A DNA stretch of 64,000 nt from Clostridiales bacterium (lineage in GTDB: Bacteria; Bacillota; Clostridia; Oscillospirales; Oscillospiraceae), in the NCBI GenBank assembly GCA_012521555.1, contig JAAYMC010000038.1:1-64000 (forward strand). The letters are read 5' to 3'. Made by a program: the position numbers and the translations under genes. The notes below the pieces were generated by a model that saw nothing but the letters and a program-made list of their open reading frames with translations, was not told the DNA's origin and made no database searches. Shown in pieces: positions 16,116-25,026 of this stretch (position 1 is the first letter of the stretch; each line of letters opens with the position of its first letter).

Positions 16116-17221
16116 ATATCATCAGCGACTCAAACATCGGCGGCGCCGGGCGCGTCCTGCTCAATTACATCCGCCACGCGGACAAAAGCGCGTTTGAGAC
16201 GGTCGTCTGCCTGCCGCAGGGCAGCCAGCTTATCCCCGCGCTGAAGGAGCTGGAAGTACAGGTAATCGAAGCGCCCATCACGCCGGACAAGTCCTTCTCC
16301 CCGTCCGACGCGCGCGCCCTGCGCCGCGTGATAAAAGAGACGAAACCCGACCTTGTGCACACGCACGGGTCGCTCTCCGGCCGGATTGCGGCGCGCATGA
16401 CGCGCGTGCCGGTCATTTACACGCGCCACTCCGTCTTTCCCGTCAGCCCCCGCCTGAAAAAAGGCATCGGGCGCGCCGTAAACAAGTGGCTCAACGAGTC
16501 GCTCGCCGACGGCATCATCGCCGTCAGCCCCGCCGCGAAGGCCAACCTTGTGGAGATGGGCATCGCGCCGGAGCGGATTGACATTGTGATGAACGGCGTC
16601 GAGGCCGTCCCGCGCAAAACGCCCGAAGAGTGCGCCGCGCTGCGGGAAAAACTCGGGATACGCCCCGGCGATTTCGTCCTCGGCATCCTCGCGCGCCTCG
16701 AGCCGTATAAAGGCCACGCCGACATTTTGCAGGCGGTGAAAATCCTCCGCGACGAAGGGCGGGCGGTCAGGCTCCTCATCGCGGGCACGGGAACGTGCGA
16801 GGAGGAGCTGAAAGGCCTTGCCAAGTCGCTCGGGATTAAAGAGAACGTGGCTTTCCTCGGGTTTGTGCAGGACGTCTCGTCCGTCCTGAGCGTGCTGGAT
16901 TTGCAGCTTAACGCCTCGTGGGGCACGGAGGCGACAAGCCTTGCCCTCCTCGAGGGCATGAGCGTGGGCGTGCCCGCCCTCGTCAGCGACTACGGCGGCA
17001 ACCCCTACCTCATCCACGACGGGATAAACGGCCTCGTCTTCCCCGCGCGGGACGTAAAGGCCCTTGCCGCCGCCATCAGGCGGTGCATGGACGACCGCGG
17101 GATGCTGGAGCGGCTTGGGCGCGGGGCCTTTGAAGACTGGGCGACACGCCTGACCGCGAAAATCTTCGCCGAAAACACGGAAAACGTGTACAGACGCGTT
17201 TTGAAGGGAGCAAAAAGATGA
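16100..17221 (+). CDS. Glycosyltransferase family 4
   Basis: The 373-residue GT-B enzyme has 'SDSNIGGAGRVLLNYI' at the N-terminus (family-4 nucleotide-sugar-proximal glycines), 'VHTHGSLSGRIAA', 'GILARLEPYKGH' and the donor-binding 'ASWGTEATSLALLEGMSVGV' with an E-x7-E-type motif. It should transfer a sugar from a nucleotide donor to a lipid-linked glycan. TTG 16100 is the start, with GAGGAGG 10 bases upstream; the gene overlaps the previous one by 16 bases and the next by four. Donor and acceptor are unknown. Confidence 0.88.
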   Translation: MVKVLNIISDSNIGGAGRVLLNYIRHADKSAFETVVCLPQGSQLIPALKELEVQVIEAPITPDKSFSPSDARALRRVIKETKPDLVHTHGSLSGRIAARMTRVPVIYTRHSVFPVSPRLKKGIGRAVNKWLNESLADGIIAVSPAAKANLVEMGIAPERIDIVMNGVEAVPRKTPEECAALREKLGIRPGDFVLGILARLEPYKGHADILQAVKILRDEGRAVRLLIAGTGTCEEELKGLAKSLGIKENVAFLGFVQDVSSVLSVLDLQLNASWGTEATSLALLEGMSVGVPALVSDYGGNPYLIHDGINGLVFPARDVKALAAAIRRCMDDRGMLERLGRGAFEDWATRLTAKIFAENTENVYRRVLKGAKR

Positions 17222-17724
17222 GCGCAAAAAACGAAGGCTTCAGATGGAAGCTCAACGTGTTCGACGTAATCATCATGGTCGTCGTCCTCGTGCTGGCCGC
17301 CGCGCTGATCCTCGTGTGGCGCAACTCGGGCAGGAGCAACATTTCCGTGATGGAATCCCGCCCCGTGCGCTACAAGGTTGAGATCAGCAGCATGCTGCCG
17401 GACGGCGCGAACGCCATCAAGCCGGGCGACTTAATCTACGACAGCGTGAAGAAATACGCCCTCGGCACGGTCGAGGACGTGACGCTCGAGCCGGCGCGGC
17501 GGCTTTCCAAGGACATGGAGACGGGGCGCACGATTTACGCCGAAATCCCCGACCGCCTGACCGCCGTCCTCGACGTCGTGTGCGACTGCTATGAGACCGA
17601 ATCGTCCATCTCCACCACGAGCGGGTACACGCTGCGCGTCGGCGCGAACGTGTACATCGCCGGCCCGGGGTACGCCGGCGCGGGCTATATCGTCGCGATT
17701 TCAAGGGAGGAGGCGCAGCCGTGA
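17218..17724 (+). CDS. DUF4330 family membrane-anchored protein (first copy)
   Basis: The 168-residue protein has a short cytoplasmic N-terminus, a membrane helix at about residues 17-38 ('IIMVVVLVLAAALILVW') and a beta-rich extracytoplasmic domain ending in 'NVYIAGPGYAGAGYIVAI'. The 'GDLIYDSVKKYALGTVEDV' segment is repeated in related form in the next gene, so the two are paralogues. I assign them to DUF4330 by these features. It overlaps its neighbours by four bases on each side, inside a polymer biosynthesis operon, which points to a role in polymer assembly or export. Confidence 0.75.
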   Translation: MSAKNEGFRWKLNVFDVIIMVVVLVLAAALILVWRNSGRSNISVMESRPVRYKVEISSMLPDGANAIKPGDLIYDSVKKYALGTVEDVTLEPARRLSKDMETGRTIYAEIPDRLTAVLDVVCDCYETESSISTTSGYTLRVGANVYIAGPGYAGAGYIVAISREEAQP

Positions 17725-18221
17725 AAAAGATCATTGACCAAAACGGCCGTCTGTTCGGCAAAATCAGCGTCATCGACGTGCTCTTTCTCCTCGTCGTCGC
17801 GGCTGTCTGCGCGGCGTTTTACGTGAAGTTCAACGTGCTGGACGTGACGCGAAAAACCGTCGACACCGTCCCCGTCACGTATAAAATCACCATCTACGGC
17901 GTGCGCGACTACACCGTAAAGAGCCTTGCCGTCGGCGACCTCATCTACGACAAGGACTACTCCGGCGAGCAGCCCGTCGGGAAAATCACGGACATTTCCG
18001 TGCAGGACGCCGTGCGCGCCGTTGAGAAGACGGACGGCACCATTGTGAGCGGCCCCGTCGAGGGCTGCTACGACGTCACCCTCACCCTTTCCGCGCAGGC
18101 CATACGAAGCAGCGGGCGCACCCTCGTGAACAGGACGTACGAGGTCAACGTCAACTCCGAGCGCGTCTTTAACACGAAGTACGCCACGTTCTCGGCGACG
18201 ATAACGGGTGTTTCCTCATGA
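17721..18221 (+). CDS. DUF4330 family membrane-anchored protein (second copy)
   Basis: The 166-residue protein has a membrane helix around residues 18-36 ('VIDVLFLLVVAAVCAAFYV') and an extracytoplasmic part with 'VGDLIYDKDYSGEQPVGKI', matching the 'GDLIYD..K....G.V' pattern of the preceding gene. The two look like a tandem duplication that has diverged; they may form a heterodimer. GTG start at 17721 in a GTGA overlap with the upstream stop; its own stop overlaps the next ATG in ATGA. Function unknown. Confidence 0.75.
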   Translation: MKKIIDQNGRLFGKISVIDVLFLLVVAAVCAAFYVKFNVLDVTRKTVDTVPVTYKITIYGVRDYTVKSLAVGDLIYDKDYSGEQPVGKITDISVQDAVRAVEKTDGTIVSGPVEGCYDVTLTLSAQAIRSSGRTLVNRTYEVNVNSERVFNTKYATFSATITGVSS

Positions 18222-20446
18222 AAGTCCTCATCGCGGCGATGAGCCTCGACATCGGCGGCGCCGAGACCCATATCGTCGAGCTCGCCTCGGAACTTATGCG
18301 CCGCGGGAACGACGTAATTGTCGCGTCCGCCGGCGGCGTATATGTGCAGGACATCGTCTCGCGCGGCATCCGCCACTTTACCGTCCCGATGGACAGGCGC
18401 AGCGTAAGCTGCATGCTCCGGTCGCTCAGGCTCCTCTGGCGGATCATCCGGAGGGAAAAGCCCGACGTCGTGCACGCCCACGCGCGGATTCCGGCGTTTC
18501 TGTGCGGCCTGCTGCGCGTTGTGTTGCGCTTTCCGTTTGTCACGACGGCGCACGCTGTCTTCCAGACGGGACTGGGCTTTCGGCTCCTGTCCAACTGGGG
18601 GCAGAAGACCATCGCCGTTTCGGAAGATATCAAGCGCTACCTGATGGAAAACTACAGCGTCAAGGAGCGCGACATCACCGTCACCATCAACGGCATCGAC
18701 ACGAATAAATTCGCCCCCGCGCCAAACGGCGCGGCGATGCGGGACGCCCTCGGCCTCCCGCAGGATACCGTCGTCATCGGCCACATCAGCCGCCTCGACG
18801 ACGACACGACGCTCGTCGCGGAAACGCTCATCGGCCTCGCGCAGCGGCTGGACGAAGCCCTCGGCGGCGCGCGCGTGCTCATCACGGGCGGCGGGCAGCA
18901 CTTTGACGCGCTCTGCGAAAAAGCTAAGGCCGTGAACGCCGCCGCCGGGCGGGAGCTTGTCGTCATGACGGGCGCGCGCACCGATATCAGCGACGTTTTG
19001 CAGGCCGTCGACCTGTTCGTCGGCGTCTCGCGCGCCGCGCTCGAGGCGATGGCCGTGGAAAAGCCCGTCGTTCTTGCGGGATTTGAGGGGCGGCTCGGCC
19101 TGTTCACAAAGGAAATCCTCAATCCGGCGCAGGAGAGCAACTTCTGCTGCCGGGGTTCTCCGCAGCCGACGGCGGAGACGCTTTTTGACGACATCGTCTC
19201 GGCTCTCACGCACCTGACGAACGATGAGCGCCGCGAGCTTGGCAGGTTCGGGCGCGCCCTTGTCGAGCGCGAGTACTCCGTCGCCCGCATGACGGACGAC
19301 TGCCAGCGCGTGTACGACAGCGTGCGCCGTTACCCTTACAGCGTCGTCCTGCTCGGCTACTACGGGTACGGCAACGCCGGCGACGAGGCGATTTTGCAGT
19401 CGATTTACACGAGCGTCACGGCGGCGGACAAAGACGTATGCGTCACGGCGCTGTCGATTGACCCCGACGCGACGGCGCGGCGCTACGGCTGCCGCGCGGC
19501 AAACCGCTTTAGGCCCTTCAGCGTCTTCCGATCGCTACTAGGCAGCGACGCGCTCGTCCTCGGCGGCGGGAGCCTCCTGCAGGACCTCACCTCCACGCGC
19601 TCGCTTATCTATTACCTTACGATTATCCGCTTTGCCGAGCTGTTCGGCAAAAAAATCATGGTCTACGCAAACGGCATCGGCCCCATCAGCCGCCCCTTCA
19701 ACCGCCGGCTCGTGCGCCGGATTTTGGGGCGGGCCGACGTCATCACGCTGCGGGACGCCGCCTCGGCCGAAGAACTTGTGAACATGGGCGTCCGGCGGGA
19801 CGACATCCGCGTGACGGCCGACCCCGTTTTCACGCTCCGCCGGCACGACAAGGACGCCGCCCGGCGGCTGCTTGACGCGTGCGGCGTGCCGGCCGGGCGC
19901 GATTTCGTGTGCGTGTGCGTGCGAAGATGGCCGCGCGCGGAAAACCTTGACGAAAAAATCGCCCGCCTGTGCGACGGGATTTACAGGGAGTGCGGTGCGG
20001 AAATCGTGTTCCTGCCCATGCACAGGCCGCAGGATGCGTCTTTCAGCCGCCGCGTCATGGAAAAGATGCAAAGCCCCGCCTTCCTGCTCGACGCCCCCTG
20101 CTCCGCCGAGGAGCTGCTCGGCGTCATCGCCTTGAGCCGCTTTACCGTCGCTATGCGGCTGCACGCTCTGGTGTTTTCCGCGTGCGTGCACGTCCCCTTC
20201 GCCGGCATTGTCTACGACCCGAAGGTGCAGGCTTACTTAGACGCGTTTGAGATGCCCTCCGCCGGCGCGGCGGAATCCCTTGACCCATATTCGGCGCTCA
20301 AAACGGCGCTTTTCGTGAGCGAAAACCGCGACGCGCTGTCCCGCAAAGTCGCGGCGTGCGCCGCCGCCTTCGAGGAGCGGGCCAGGGAGGACACGCGGCT
20401 TCTCATCGAGCTGCTCAAATCGCCGCGCCGCAGTAAAAGAACATAA
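18218..20446 (+). CDS. csaB: Fused GT4 glycosyltransferase–CsaB polysaccharide pyruvyl transferase
   Basis: The 742-residue protein joins two enzymes. Residues 1 to about 370 are a GT4 glycosyltransferase ('SLDIGGAETHIVELASEL', 'NGIDTNKFAP', 'VSRAALEAMAVEKPVVL'). From about 375 to the end is a CsaB-type pyruvyl transferase ('LLGYYGYGNAGDEAILQSIY', 'VLGGGSLLQDLTS', 'ANGIGPI', 'MRLHALVFSACVHVPF'). CsaB adds a ketal-linked pyruvate to a secondary wall polymer sugar, which SLH domains recognise. The fusion suggests that one protein adds the sugar and then pyruvylates it. It overlaps the previous gene by four bases, ends the operon, and is followed by a terminator. Confidence 0.9.
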   Translation: MKVLIAAMSLDIGGAETHIVELASELMRRGNDVIVASAGGVYVQDIVSRGIRHFTVPMDRRSVSCMLRSLRLLWRIIRREKPDVVHAHARIPAFLCGLLRVVLRFPFVTTAHAVFQTGLGFRLLSNWGQKTIAVSEDIKRYLMENYSVKERDITVTINGIDTNKFAPAPNGAAMRDALGLPQDTVVIGHISRLDDDTTLVAETLIGLAQRLDEALGGARVLITGGGQHFDALCEKAKAVNAAAGRELVVMTGARTDISDVLQAVDLFVGVSRAALEAMAVEKPVVLAGFEGRLGLFTKEILNPAQESNFCCRGSPQPTAETLFDDIVSALTHLTNDERRELGRFGRALVEREYSVARMTDDCQRVYDSVRRYPYSVVLLGYYGYGNAGDEAILQSIYTSVTAADKDVCVTALSIDPDATARRYGCRAANRFRPFSVFRSLLGSDALVLGGGSLLQDLTSTRSLIYYLTIIRFAELFGKKIMVYANGIGPISRPFNRRLVRRILGRADVITLRDAASAEELVNMGVRRDDIRVTADPVFTLRRHDKDAARRLLDACGVPAGRDFVCVCVRRWPRAENLDEKIARLCDGIYRECGAEIVFLPMHRPQDASFSRRVMEKMQSPAFLLDAPCSAEELLGVIALSRFTVAMRLHALVFSACVHVPFAGIVYDPKVQAYLDAFEMPSAGAAESLDPYSALKTALFVSENRDALSRKVAACAAAFEERAREDTRLLIELLKSPRRSKRT

Positions 20447-20447
20447 G

Positions 20448-20476
20448 AAAAGGGAGCTTCGCGCTCCCTTTTGCTG
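20448..20476 (+). terminator. Terminator of the wall polymer operon
   Basis: A 10-bp stem AAAAGGGAGC/GCTCCCTTTT (20448-20457, 20463-20472, loop TTCGC) begins immediately after the stop of the csaB fusion. Confidence 0.75.
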
Positions 20477-20555
20477 TTTTGATCCGGTTATTATCACAGG
20501 AAAACAGCTTTGTATTCGGACTTTTTGCCGTAAAGAAAACCTTGTCGAACCGAGT

Positions 20556-20590
20556 AAAAAACAGGGTGAACCGCTTCACCCTGTTTTTTA
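20556..20590. terminator. Bidirectional terminator before icd
   Basis: A 14-bp stem (20556-20570 with 20575-20588, loop CCGC) has A-run and T-run flanks. It ends the minus-strand icd transcript and backs up the plus-strand terminator 80 bases away. Confidence 0.85.
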
Positions 20591-20598
20591 TTTCCTCT

Positions 20599-21801
20599 TT
20601 ACCCGAGACGCGCGGCGACGGCGTCGATAAACTCCTCGCTTGTCACGGCCTTCGCGCAATACCCCGGCTCGGCAAGGCCCGCGAGGTCTCCCGTCATGAC
20701 GCCGGACGAGAGCGTGTCCAGGCACGCCCGCTCAAGGCGCTCCCCGAAGTCCACAAGATCGGTCAGGCCGTCCAGCTCGCCGCGCTTTCTAAGCGCGCCG
20801 GACCACGCGAAAATCGTCGCGACGGGGTTCGTGGACGTCTTCTCCCCCTTGAGGTAGCGGTAGTAGTGGCGCGTGACGGTCCCGTGAGCGGCTTCGTATT
20901 CGTACTTGCCGTCCGGCGAGACGAGCACGCTCGTCATCATCGCAAGGGACCCGAAGGCGGTGGAGACCATGTCGCTCATCACGTCGCCGTCGTAGTTCTT
21001 GCAGGCCCAGATAAAACCGCCCTTCGAGCGGATGACGCGGGCGACGGCGTCGTCAATGAGCGTGTAGAAGTACTTTATGCCGAGCCGTTCAAACTCGCCC
21101 TTGTACGCTTCATACTCCTCGTCAAAAATCTCCTTAAACCGCCCGTCGTACACTTTGGAGATGGTGTCCTTCGCCGAAAACCACAGGTCCTGGCGTGTGG
21201 TGACGGCGAAGTTAAAGCAGGCGCGGGCGAAGCTGCGGATGGAGCCTTCCGTGTTGTGCATCGCCTGAAAGACGGCCGGCCCCTTGACTTTCTGAACGGA
21301 GAGGGTCTGCACGCTGCCGCTCTCTCTTGTGAACGTGAGCGTGGCCTCGCCGGCTTCCGTTGTGGCAAGCTCCACCGCCTTGTACACGTCGCCGTAGGCG
21401 TGGCGGGCTATGGTAATCGGCTTTTCCCACGTGCGCACGGCGGGCCTGATGGCGTCGATCATAATCGGCGTGCGGAAGACGGTGCCGTCCAAAATCGCGC
21501 GGATGGTGGCGTTCGGCGACTTCCACATCTCGGTCAGCTCCGGGTACTCCTCCATCCTCTGGCGGTTCGGCGTTATCGTGGCGCACTTGACCGCAACGCC
21601 AAGCCGCTTCGCCGCCTCCGCGGCCTCCACTGTCACTTTATCCTGCGTGGCGTTGCGATGGAGGAGCCCGAGGTCGTAATACTCCGTTTTCAGGTCAACA
21701 AACGGCAAAATGAGCTTTTCCTTAATCATCGCCCAGAGGACGCGCGTCATCTCGTCGCCGTCCATTTCAACAAGCGGCGTTTTCATCTGTATCTTTGCCA
21801 T
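20599..21801 (-). CDS. icd: NADP-dependent isocitrate dehydrogenase (eukaryote-like type)
   Basis: The 400-residue enzyme has the features of the homodimeric IDH class shared with mitochondria: 'EMDGDEMTRVLW', 'TITPNRQRMEEY', 'WKSPNATIR', 'NYDGDVMSDM' and 'EAAHGTVTRHYY'. It oxidises isocitrate to 2-oxoglutarate with NADP. ATG 21801 is chosen: AAAGGGG lies 8 bases upstream, while the longer frame would start at TTG two codons earlier. It follows an aconitase-family gene by 31 bases. With no other citrate-cycle gene in the window, the pair may serve glutamate synthesis. Confidence 0.95.
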   Translation of the reverse strand: MAKIQMKTPLVEMDGDEMTRVLWAMIKEKLILPFVDLKTEYYDLGLLHRNATQDKVTVEAAEAAKRLGVAVKCATITPNRQRMEEYPELTEMWKSPNATIRAILDGTVFRTPIMIDAIRPAVRTWEKPITIARHAYGDVYKAVELATTEAGEATLTFTRESGSVQTLSVQKVKGPAVFQAMHNTEGSIRSFARACFNFAVTTRQDLWFSAKDTISKVYDGRFKEIFDEEYEAYKGEFERLGIKYFYTLIDDAVARVIRSKGGFIWACKNYDGDVMSDMVSTAFGSLAMMTSVLVSPDGKYEYEAAHGTVTRHYYRYLKGEKTSTNPVATIFAWSGALRKRGELDGLTDLVDFGERLERACLDTLSSGVMTGDLAGLAEPGYCAKAVTSEEFIDAVAARLG

Positions 21802-21832
21802 GGGCAAGGCCCCTTTCTCTTGCGTTTTGCGT

Positions 21833-24082
21833 CTATTTTCCGTAACCTGCCGCGTAATAGTTCATTAGGCACCCTTCCGTAAGGATCAGGCGTTCGTCGG
21901 GGCTCAGGCCCTTGCAGTAGAGGGTGATGTCGCGGACGCCGGAGCTTGTGATGACCTTCGCGGCGAAGGTCTCGGCGCCGTCAAGCAGCGCCTTGCGCAC
22001 TCCGGGGATGTAAATCCAGTCGCCGCTTTCGTAGTCGAAGGCCTCTTCCCTGTCAATCGTAAAGGGCACGAGCCCCCAGTTGATGCAGTTGGAGCGGTAG
22101 CGCTTCGTGGCGTATTCGTAGCAGAAATTGGCCCACCCGCCGAGGACTTTCTGGCAGGACGCCGCCTGCTCGCGCGCGCTGCCGTCCCCCGGCTTCCTGG
22201 CGAAGATGCACGAGCCGACGGACGTGCGCGACGCGTCCCCGCCGACCTGCGCAAGCACATCCAGCACTTCCTGCGGCGTGTTCCCTTCCCTGCGCGCCTC
22301 GTCGAGCGCGCGCACGGCCTTGGCGCGTCCGACGTATTCGGGCACGCGGCGCGAGAGGGCATATTCGGACAGCGCGATGGGGTTGGAGCGGTAAGACGAC
22401 GTCTCGCCGGACGGGATGAGCTCGTCCGTCGTCGTCACCTCATCGCGGATGACGGCGCACAGGCGCACGAGAAGGTCGTCTTCCATCTTCGGCATCATCG
22501 GCCAGTCGGCGATGTTCGGGCCCATGCGCAGCTGTGCGCCCGGGTCGGCCTTGCCGAAGCCATTATAGACGCGTTTTTCGTATATGGAAGGGGTGAAGCG
22601 GTATTTGCGCGGCGTGACGGTGTACTCAATATCCGTGGCCGCGGTGAGAACGCCGCCGCTCAATGCCGTGGCGGCGATGCTGCGCGCGTCCATGAGGGCG
22701 ACGGCCGCAATTTGGCCGGCGGCGGGCTTGGAGCCCTCGCGGTTGGCAAAGTTGCGCGTGGCGTGGCGGATGGAGAGGGTGTTGTGCGCCGGCGTGTCCC
22801 CCGCGCCGAAGCACGGCCCGCAAAACGCGGATTTGACAAGCGCGCCGGCTTCCATGAGGTCGGCCGCCAGCCCGTCCTTCGCCATGGCCAGAGCAATGGG
22901 CGCCGAAGCCGGGTAGACCGAGAGGCTGAAATACCCGTTTCCAACCGACTTGCCCCGCAGGATGTCCGCCGCTTCGGCGATGTTCTCGTACATGCCGCCG
23001 GCGCAGCCGACGATGACGCCCTGCTCGACGACGACCTGCCCCTTTTCGTTGATATTGCGGCGCAGATCCATCTTCACGCGGCCGCCGAGTTCCTCGTTGC
23101 AGGCCGCCTCAATTTCCGCGAAGATGCGCGCGGGGTCTTTCTGAAGCTCGTGAATCGTGTACACCTTCGACGGGTGGAACGGCAGCGCAATCATCGACTC
23201 CATCTCGTCAAGGCGCACCGTCACCATCGCGTCGTAGTACGCGCCTTCCTCAATCTCAAGCCGCTTAAATTCCGCAGGCCGGCCGACGTCTCCGTAGTAC
23301 TCCTCAACCTTGTCGTCCGTGACCCAGATTGACGAGAGGCAGCTTGTCTCCGTCGTCATCACGTCGACGCCGATGCGAAAGTCCATGGAAAGGCCGCTCA
23401 GCCCAGGGCCGGCAAACTCCAGGACCTTGTTCTTGACAAACCCGTCCGGGAACGTCTCCCCGATGAGGGCGAGGGCCACGTCGTGCGGGCCGATGCCGTG
23501 CGGCACGGCGCCTTCGAGCCAGACCAGCACGACTTCGGGCGCGTCGATGTCGTATGTGTTGCCGAGCAGCTGCTTGGCGAGCTCCCCACCGCCTTCGCCG
23601 ATGCCCATCGTCCCGTAACAGCCGTAGCGCGTGTGCGAGTCGGAGCCTAAAATCATCTTCCCGCAGCCGCACAGCGCCTCGCGGGCGTACTGGTGGATGA
23701 CGGCCAGATTGGGCGGGACGAAGATGCCGCCGTACTTTTTCGCGGCGGAAAGGCCGAAGAAGTGGTCGTCCTCGTTGATCGTGCCGCCGACGGCGCACAG
23801 GCTGTTGTGGCAGTTGGTCAGGGCGTAAGGGATGGGAAACTCCTTCATCCCCGAAGCCCGCGCCGTCTGGATGATGCCGACGTAGGTGATGTCGTGCGAG
23901 ACGAGCGCGTCAAACCTCAGGCGCATTTTGGCGGGGTTTTGCGAGATATCGTGCGCCCGCATGATTTTGTACGCGATGGTTTTCCCGCGGGCGGCAATTT
24001 TATCTTCCGGCGCGTGCTCTGTCGGGACGGGCCGGCCGCCTTTGATTACAACGCCTTTTTCCAAACGCTCAATCATTGCCAT
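21833..24082 (-). CDS. Aconitase-family hydratase (probable aconitate hydratase)
   Basis: The 749-residue protein belongs to the aconitase family form of about 750 residues common in Clostridia. It has 'LGSDSHTRYGCYGTMGIGEGG', 'GCAGGMYENIAEAADIL' and 'SAFCGPCFGAGDTP'; the cysteines in the last two would hold the [4Fe-4S] cluster that activates the substrate. The C-terminal swivel domain includes 'SYRSNPIALSEYALSRRVPE' and 'WGLVPFTID'. It should convert citrate to isocitrate, feeding the icd gene 31 bases downstream. Such proteins are often labelled simply 'hydratase'; a homoaconitase-like substrate is possible. Confidence 0.85.
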   Translation of the reverse strand: MAMIERLEKGVVIKGGRPVPTEHAPEDKIAARGKTIAYKIMRAHDISQNPAKMRLRFDALVSHDITYVGIIQTARASGMKEFPIPYALTNCHNSLCAVGGTINEDDHFFGLSAAKKYGGIFVPPNLAVIHQYAREALCGCGKMILGSDSHTRYGCYGTMGIGEGGGELAKQLLGNTYDIDAPEVVLVWLEGAVPHGIGPHDVALALIGETFPDGFVKNKVLEFAGPGLSGLSMDFRIGVDVMTTETSCLSSIWVTDDKVEEYYGDVGRPAEFKRLEIEEGAYYDAMVTVRLDEMESMIALPFHPSKVYTIHELQKDPARIFAEIEAACNEELGGRVKMDLRRNINEKGQVVVEQGVIVGCAGGMYENIAEAADILRGKSVGNGYFSLSVYPASAPIALAMAKDGLAADLMEAGALVKSAFCGPCFGAGDTPAHNTLSIRHATRNFANREGSKPAAGQIAAVALMDARSIAATALSGGVLTAATDIEYTVTPRKYRFTPSIYEKRVYNGFGKADPGAQLRMGPNIADWPMMPKMEDDLLVRLCAVIRDEVTTTDELIPSGETSSYRSNPIALSEYALSRRVPEYVGRAKAVRALDEARREGNTPQEVLDVLAQVGGDASRTSVGSCIFARKPGDGSAREQAASCQKVLGGWANFCYEYATKRYRSNCINWGLVPFTIDREEAFDYESGDWIYIPGVRKALLDGAETFAAKVITSSGVRDITLYCKGLSPDERLILTEGCLMNYYAAGYGK

Positions 24083-24122
24083 GTAAGTCGCTCTCCTTAA
24101 AGGCCGGTAACACCGGCTGAAT

Positions 24123-24860
24123 CTATTTCAGATTGTCCGTTTCGTACATCACGGCCGCAAGCGCCGCAAGCGGCGCCGTCTCGCAGCGGAGAATGCGCGG
24201 GCCGAGCCCCGTCTTGCGCATCCCGTGCCTTTCTGCAAGGTCGGCCTCGTGCGGCTCAAACCCGCCTTCAGGGCCGGCCATAATCGCGACCGTCCTGATG
24301 CCCGTCTTCGAGCGGAGGATGGAGCGGATGTCGCCTTCCTTTTCGTTCTCGTACAAAAACAGCGCAAGGTCGCACGCGGCCGCGGCCTTGACGGCGTGCT
24401 CAAACGAGGGCGACACGGTCACGCCTGGCACTTTCCCGCGGTGCGACTGCTTTGCCGCCTCCTCCGAAATCTTCTGCAGACGCGCCGTTTTCGTAATCAT
24501 CGACGCGGCCGACGGGCGCGACACGCACCGCGCCGCCGGGAAAACGACGATAGACGACGCGCCCAGCTCGACGGATTTCTGGACAGTCGTCTCAAGCTTG
24601 TCTCCTTTTGAAAACGCCGCAAAGACCGTCACGTCCACGGACGGCTCGCCCCTCGAGGGCTCTGCCGAGACAATTTCGGCCTCGGCGCCTTCGTCGTGGA
24701 TGTGGCGGAGGCGGCAGATATAGTCCGTCCCCTGCCCGTCGCAGACGGTGAAATGCTCCCCGCGCCGGATGCGCAGGGCGCGCAGGTGCGCCGCCTCTTT
24801 CGCGCCGAGGCAGGCGACTCCTCCGAAAATGTTCGTTGCGGCGACAAAAAAACGCGCCAC
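24123..24860 (-). CDS. rsmE: 16S rRNA (uracil-1498-N3)-methyltransferase
   Basis: The 245-residue SPOUT methyltransferase has an N-terminal PUA-like part ('HLRALRIRRGEHFTVCDG'), 'QKSVELGASSIVVFPA', and the SAM-binding knot 'IMAGPEGGFEPHEADLAE' with 'LGPRILRCETAPLAALA'. It methylates U1498 in the decoding region of 16S rRNA. GTG 24860 is the likely start, with a G-rich site upstream. It precedes the aconitase gene by 40 bases, perhaps in one transcript, though the functions are not linked. Confidence 0.93.
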   Translation of the reverse strand: MARFFVAATNIFGGVACLGAKEAAHLRALRIRRGEHFTVCDGQGTDYICRLRHIHDEGAEAEIVSAEPSRGEPSVDVTVFAAFSKGDKLETTVQKSVELGASSIVVFPAARCVSRPSAASMITKTARLQKISEEAAKQSHRGKVPGVTVSPSFEHAVKAAAACDLALFLYENEKEGDIRSILRSKTGIRTVAIMAGPEGGFEPHEADLAERHGMRKTGLGPRILRCETAPLAALAAVMYETDNLK

Positions 24861-25026
24861 GCTTCAATCCCCCCATTTTGCGGTGCGTTTACCGCTCGCC
24901 GTATATTCAGTCATTTTAGCAGATAACCCTCACTCTGACAAGATTGGAGACATATAATGGCAGCGGCGAGGTGCCATCGCGCCTTGCTTTCGGAATGAGC
25001 TGCAAACGAGTCAAGGAAGGGATTCC

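Noticed and set aside
24935-24958. Promoter with CTGACA and perfect TATAAT before the helical protein gene
   Set aside because: The spacing is only 12 bp; the TATAAT alone is possible, but no proper -35 was found.
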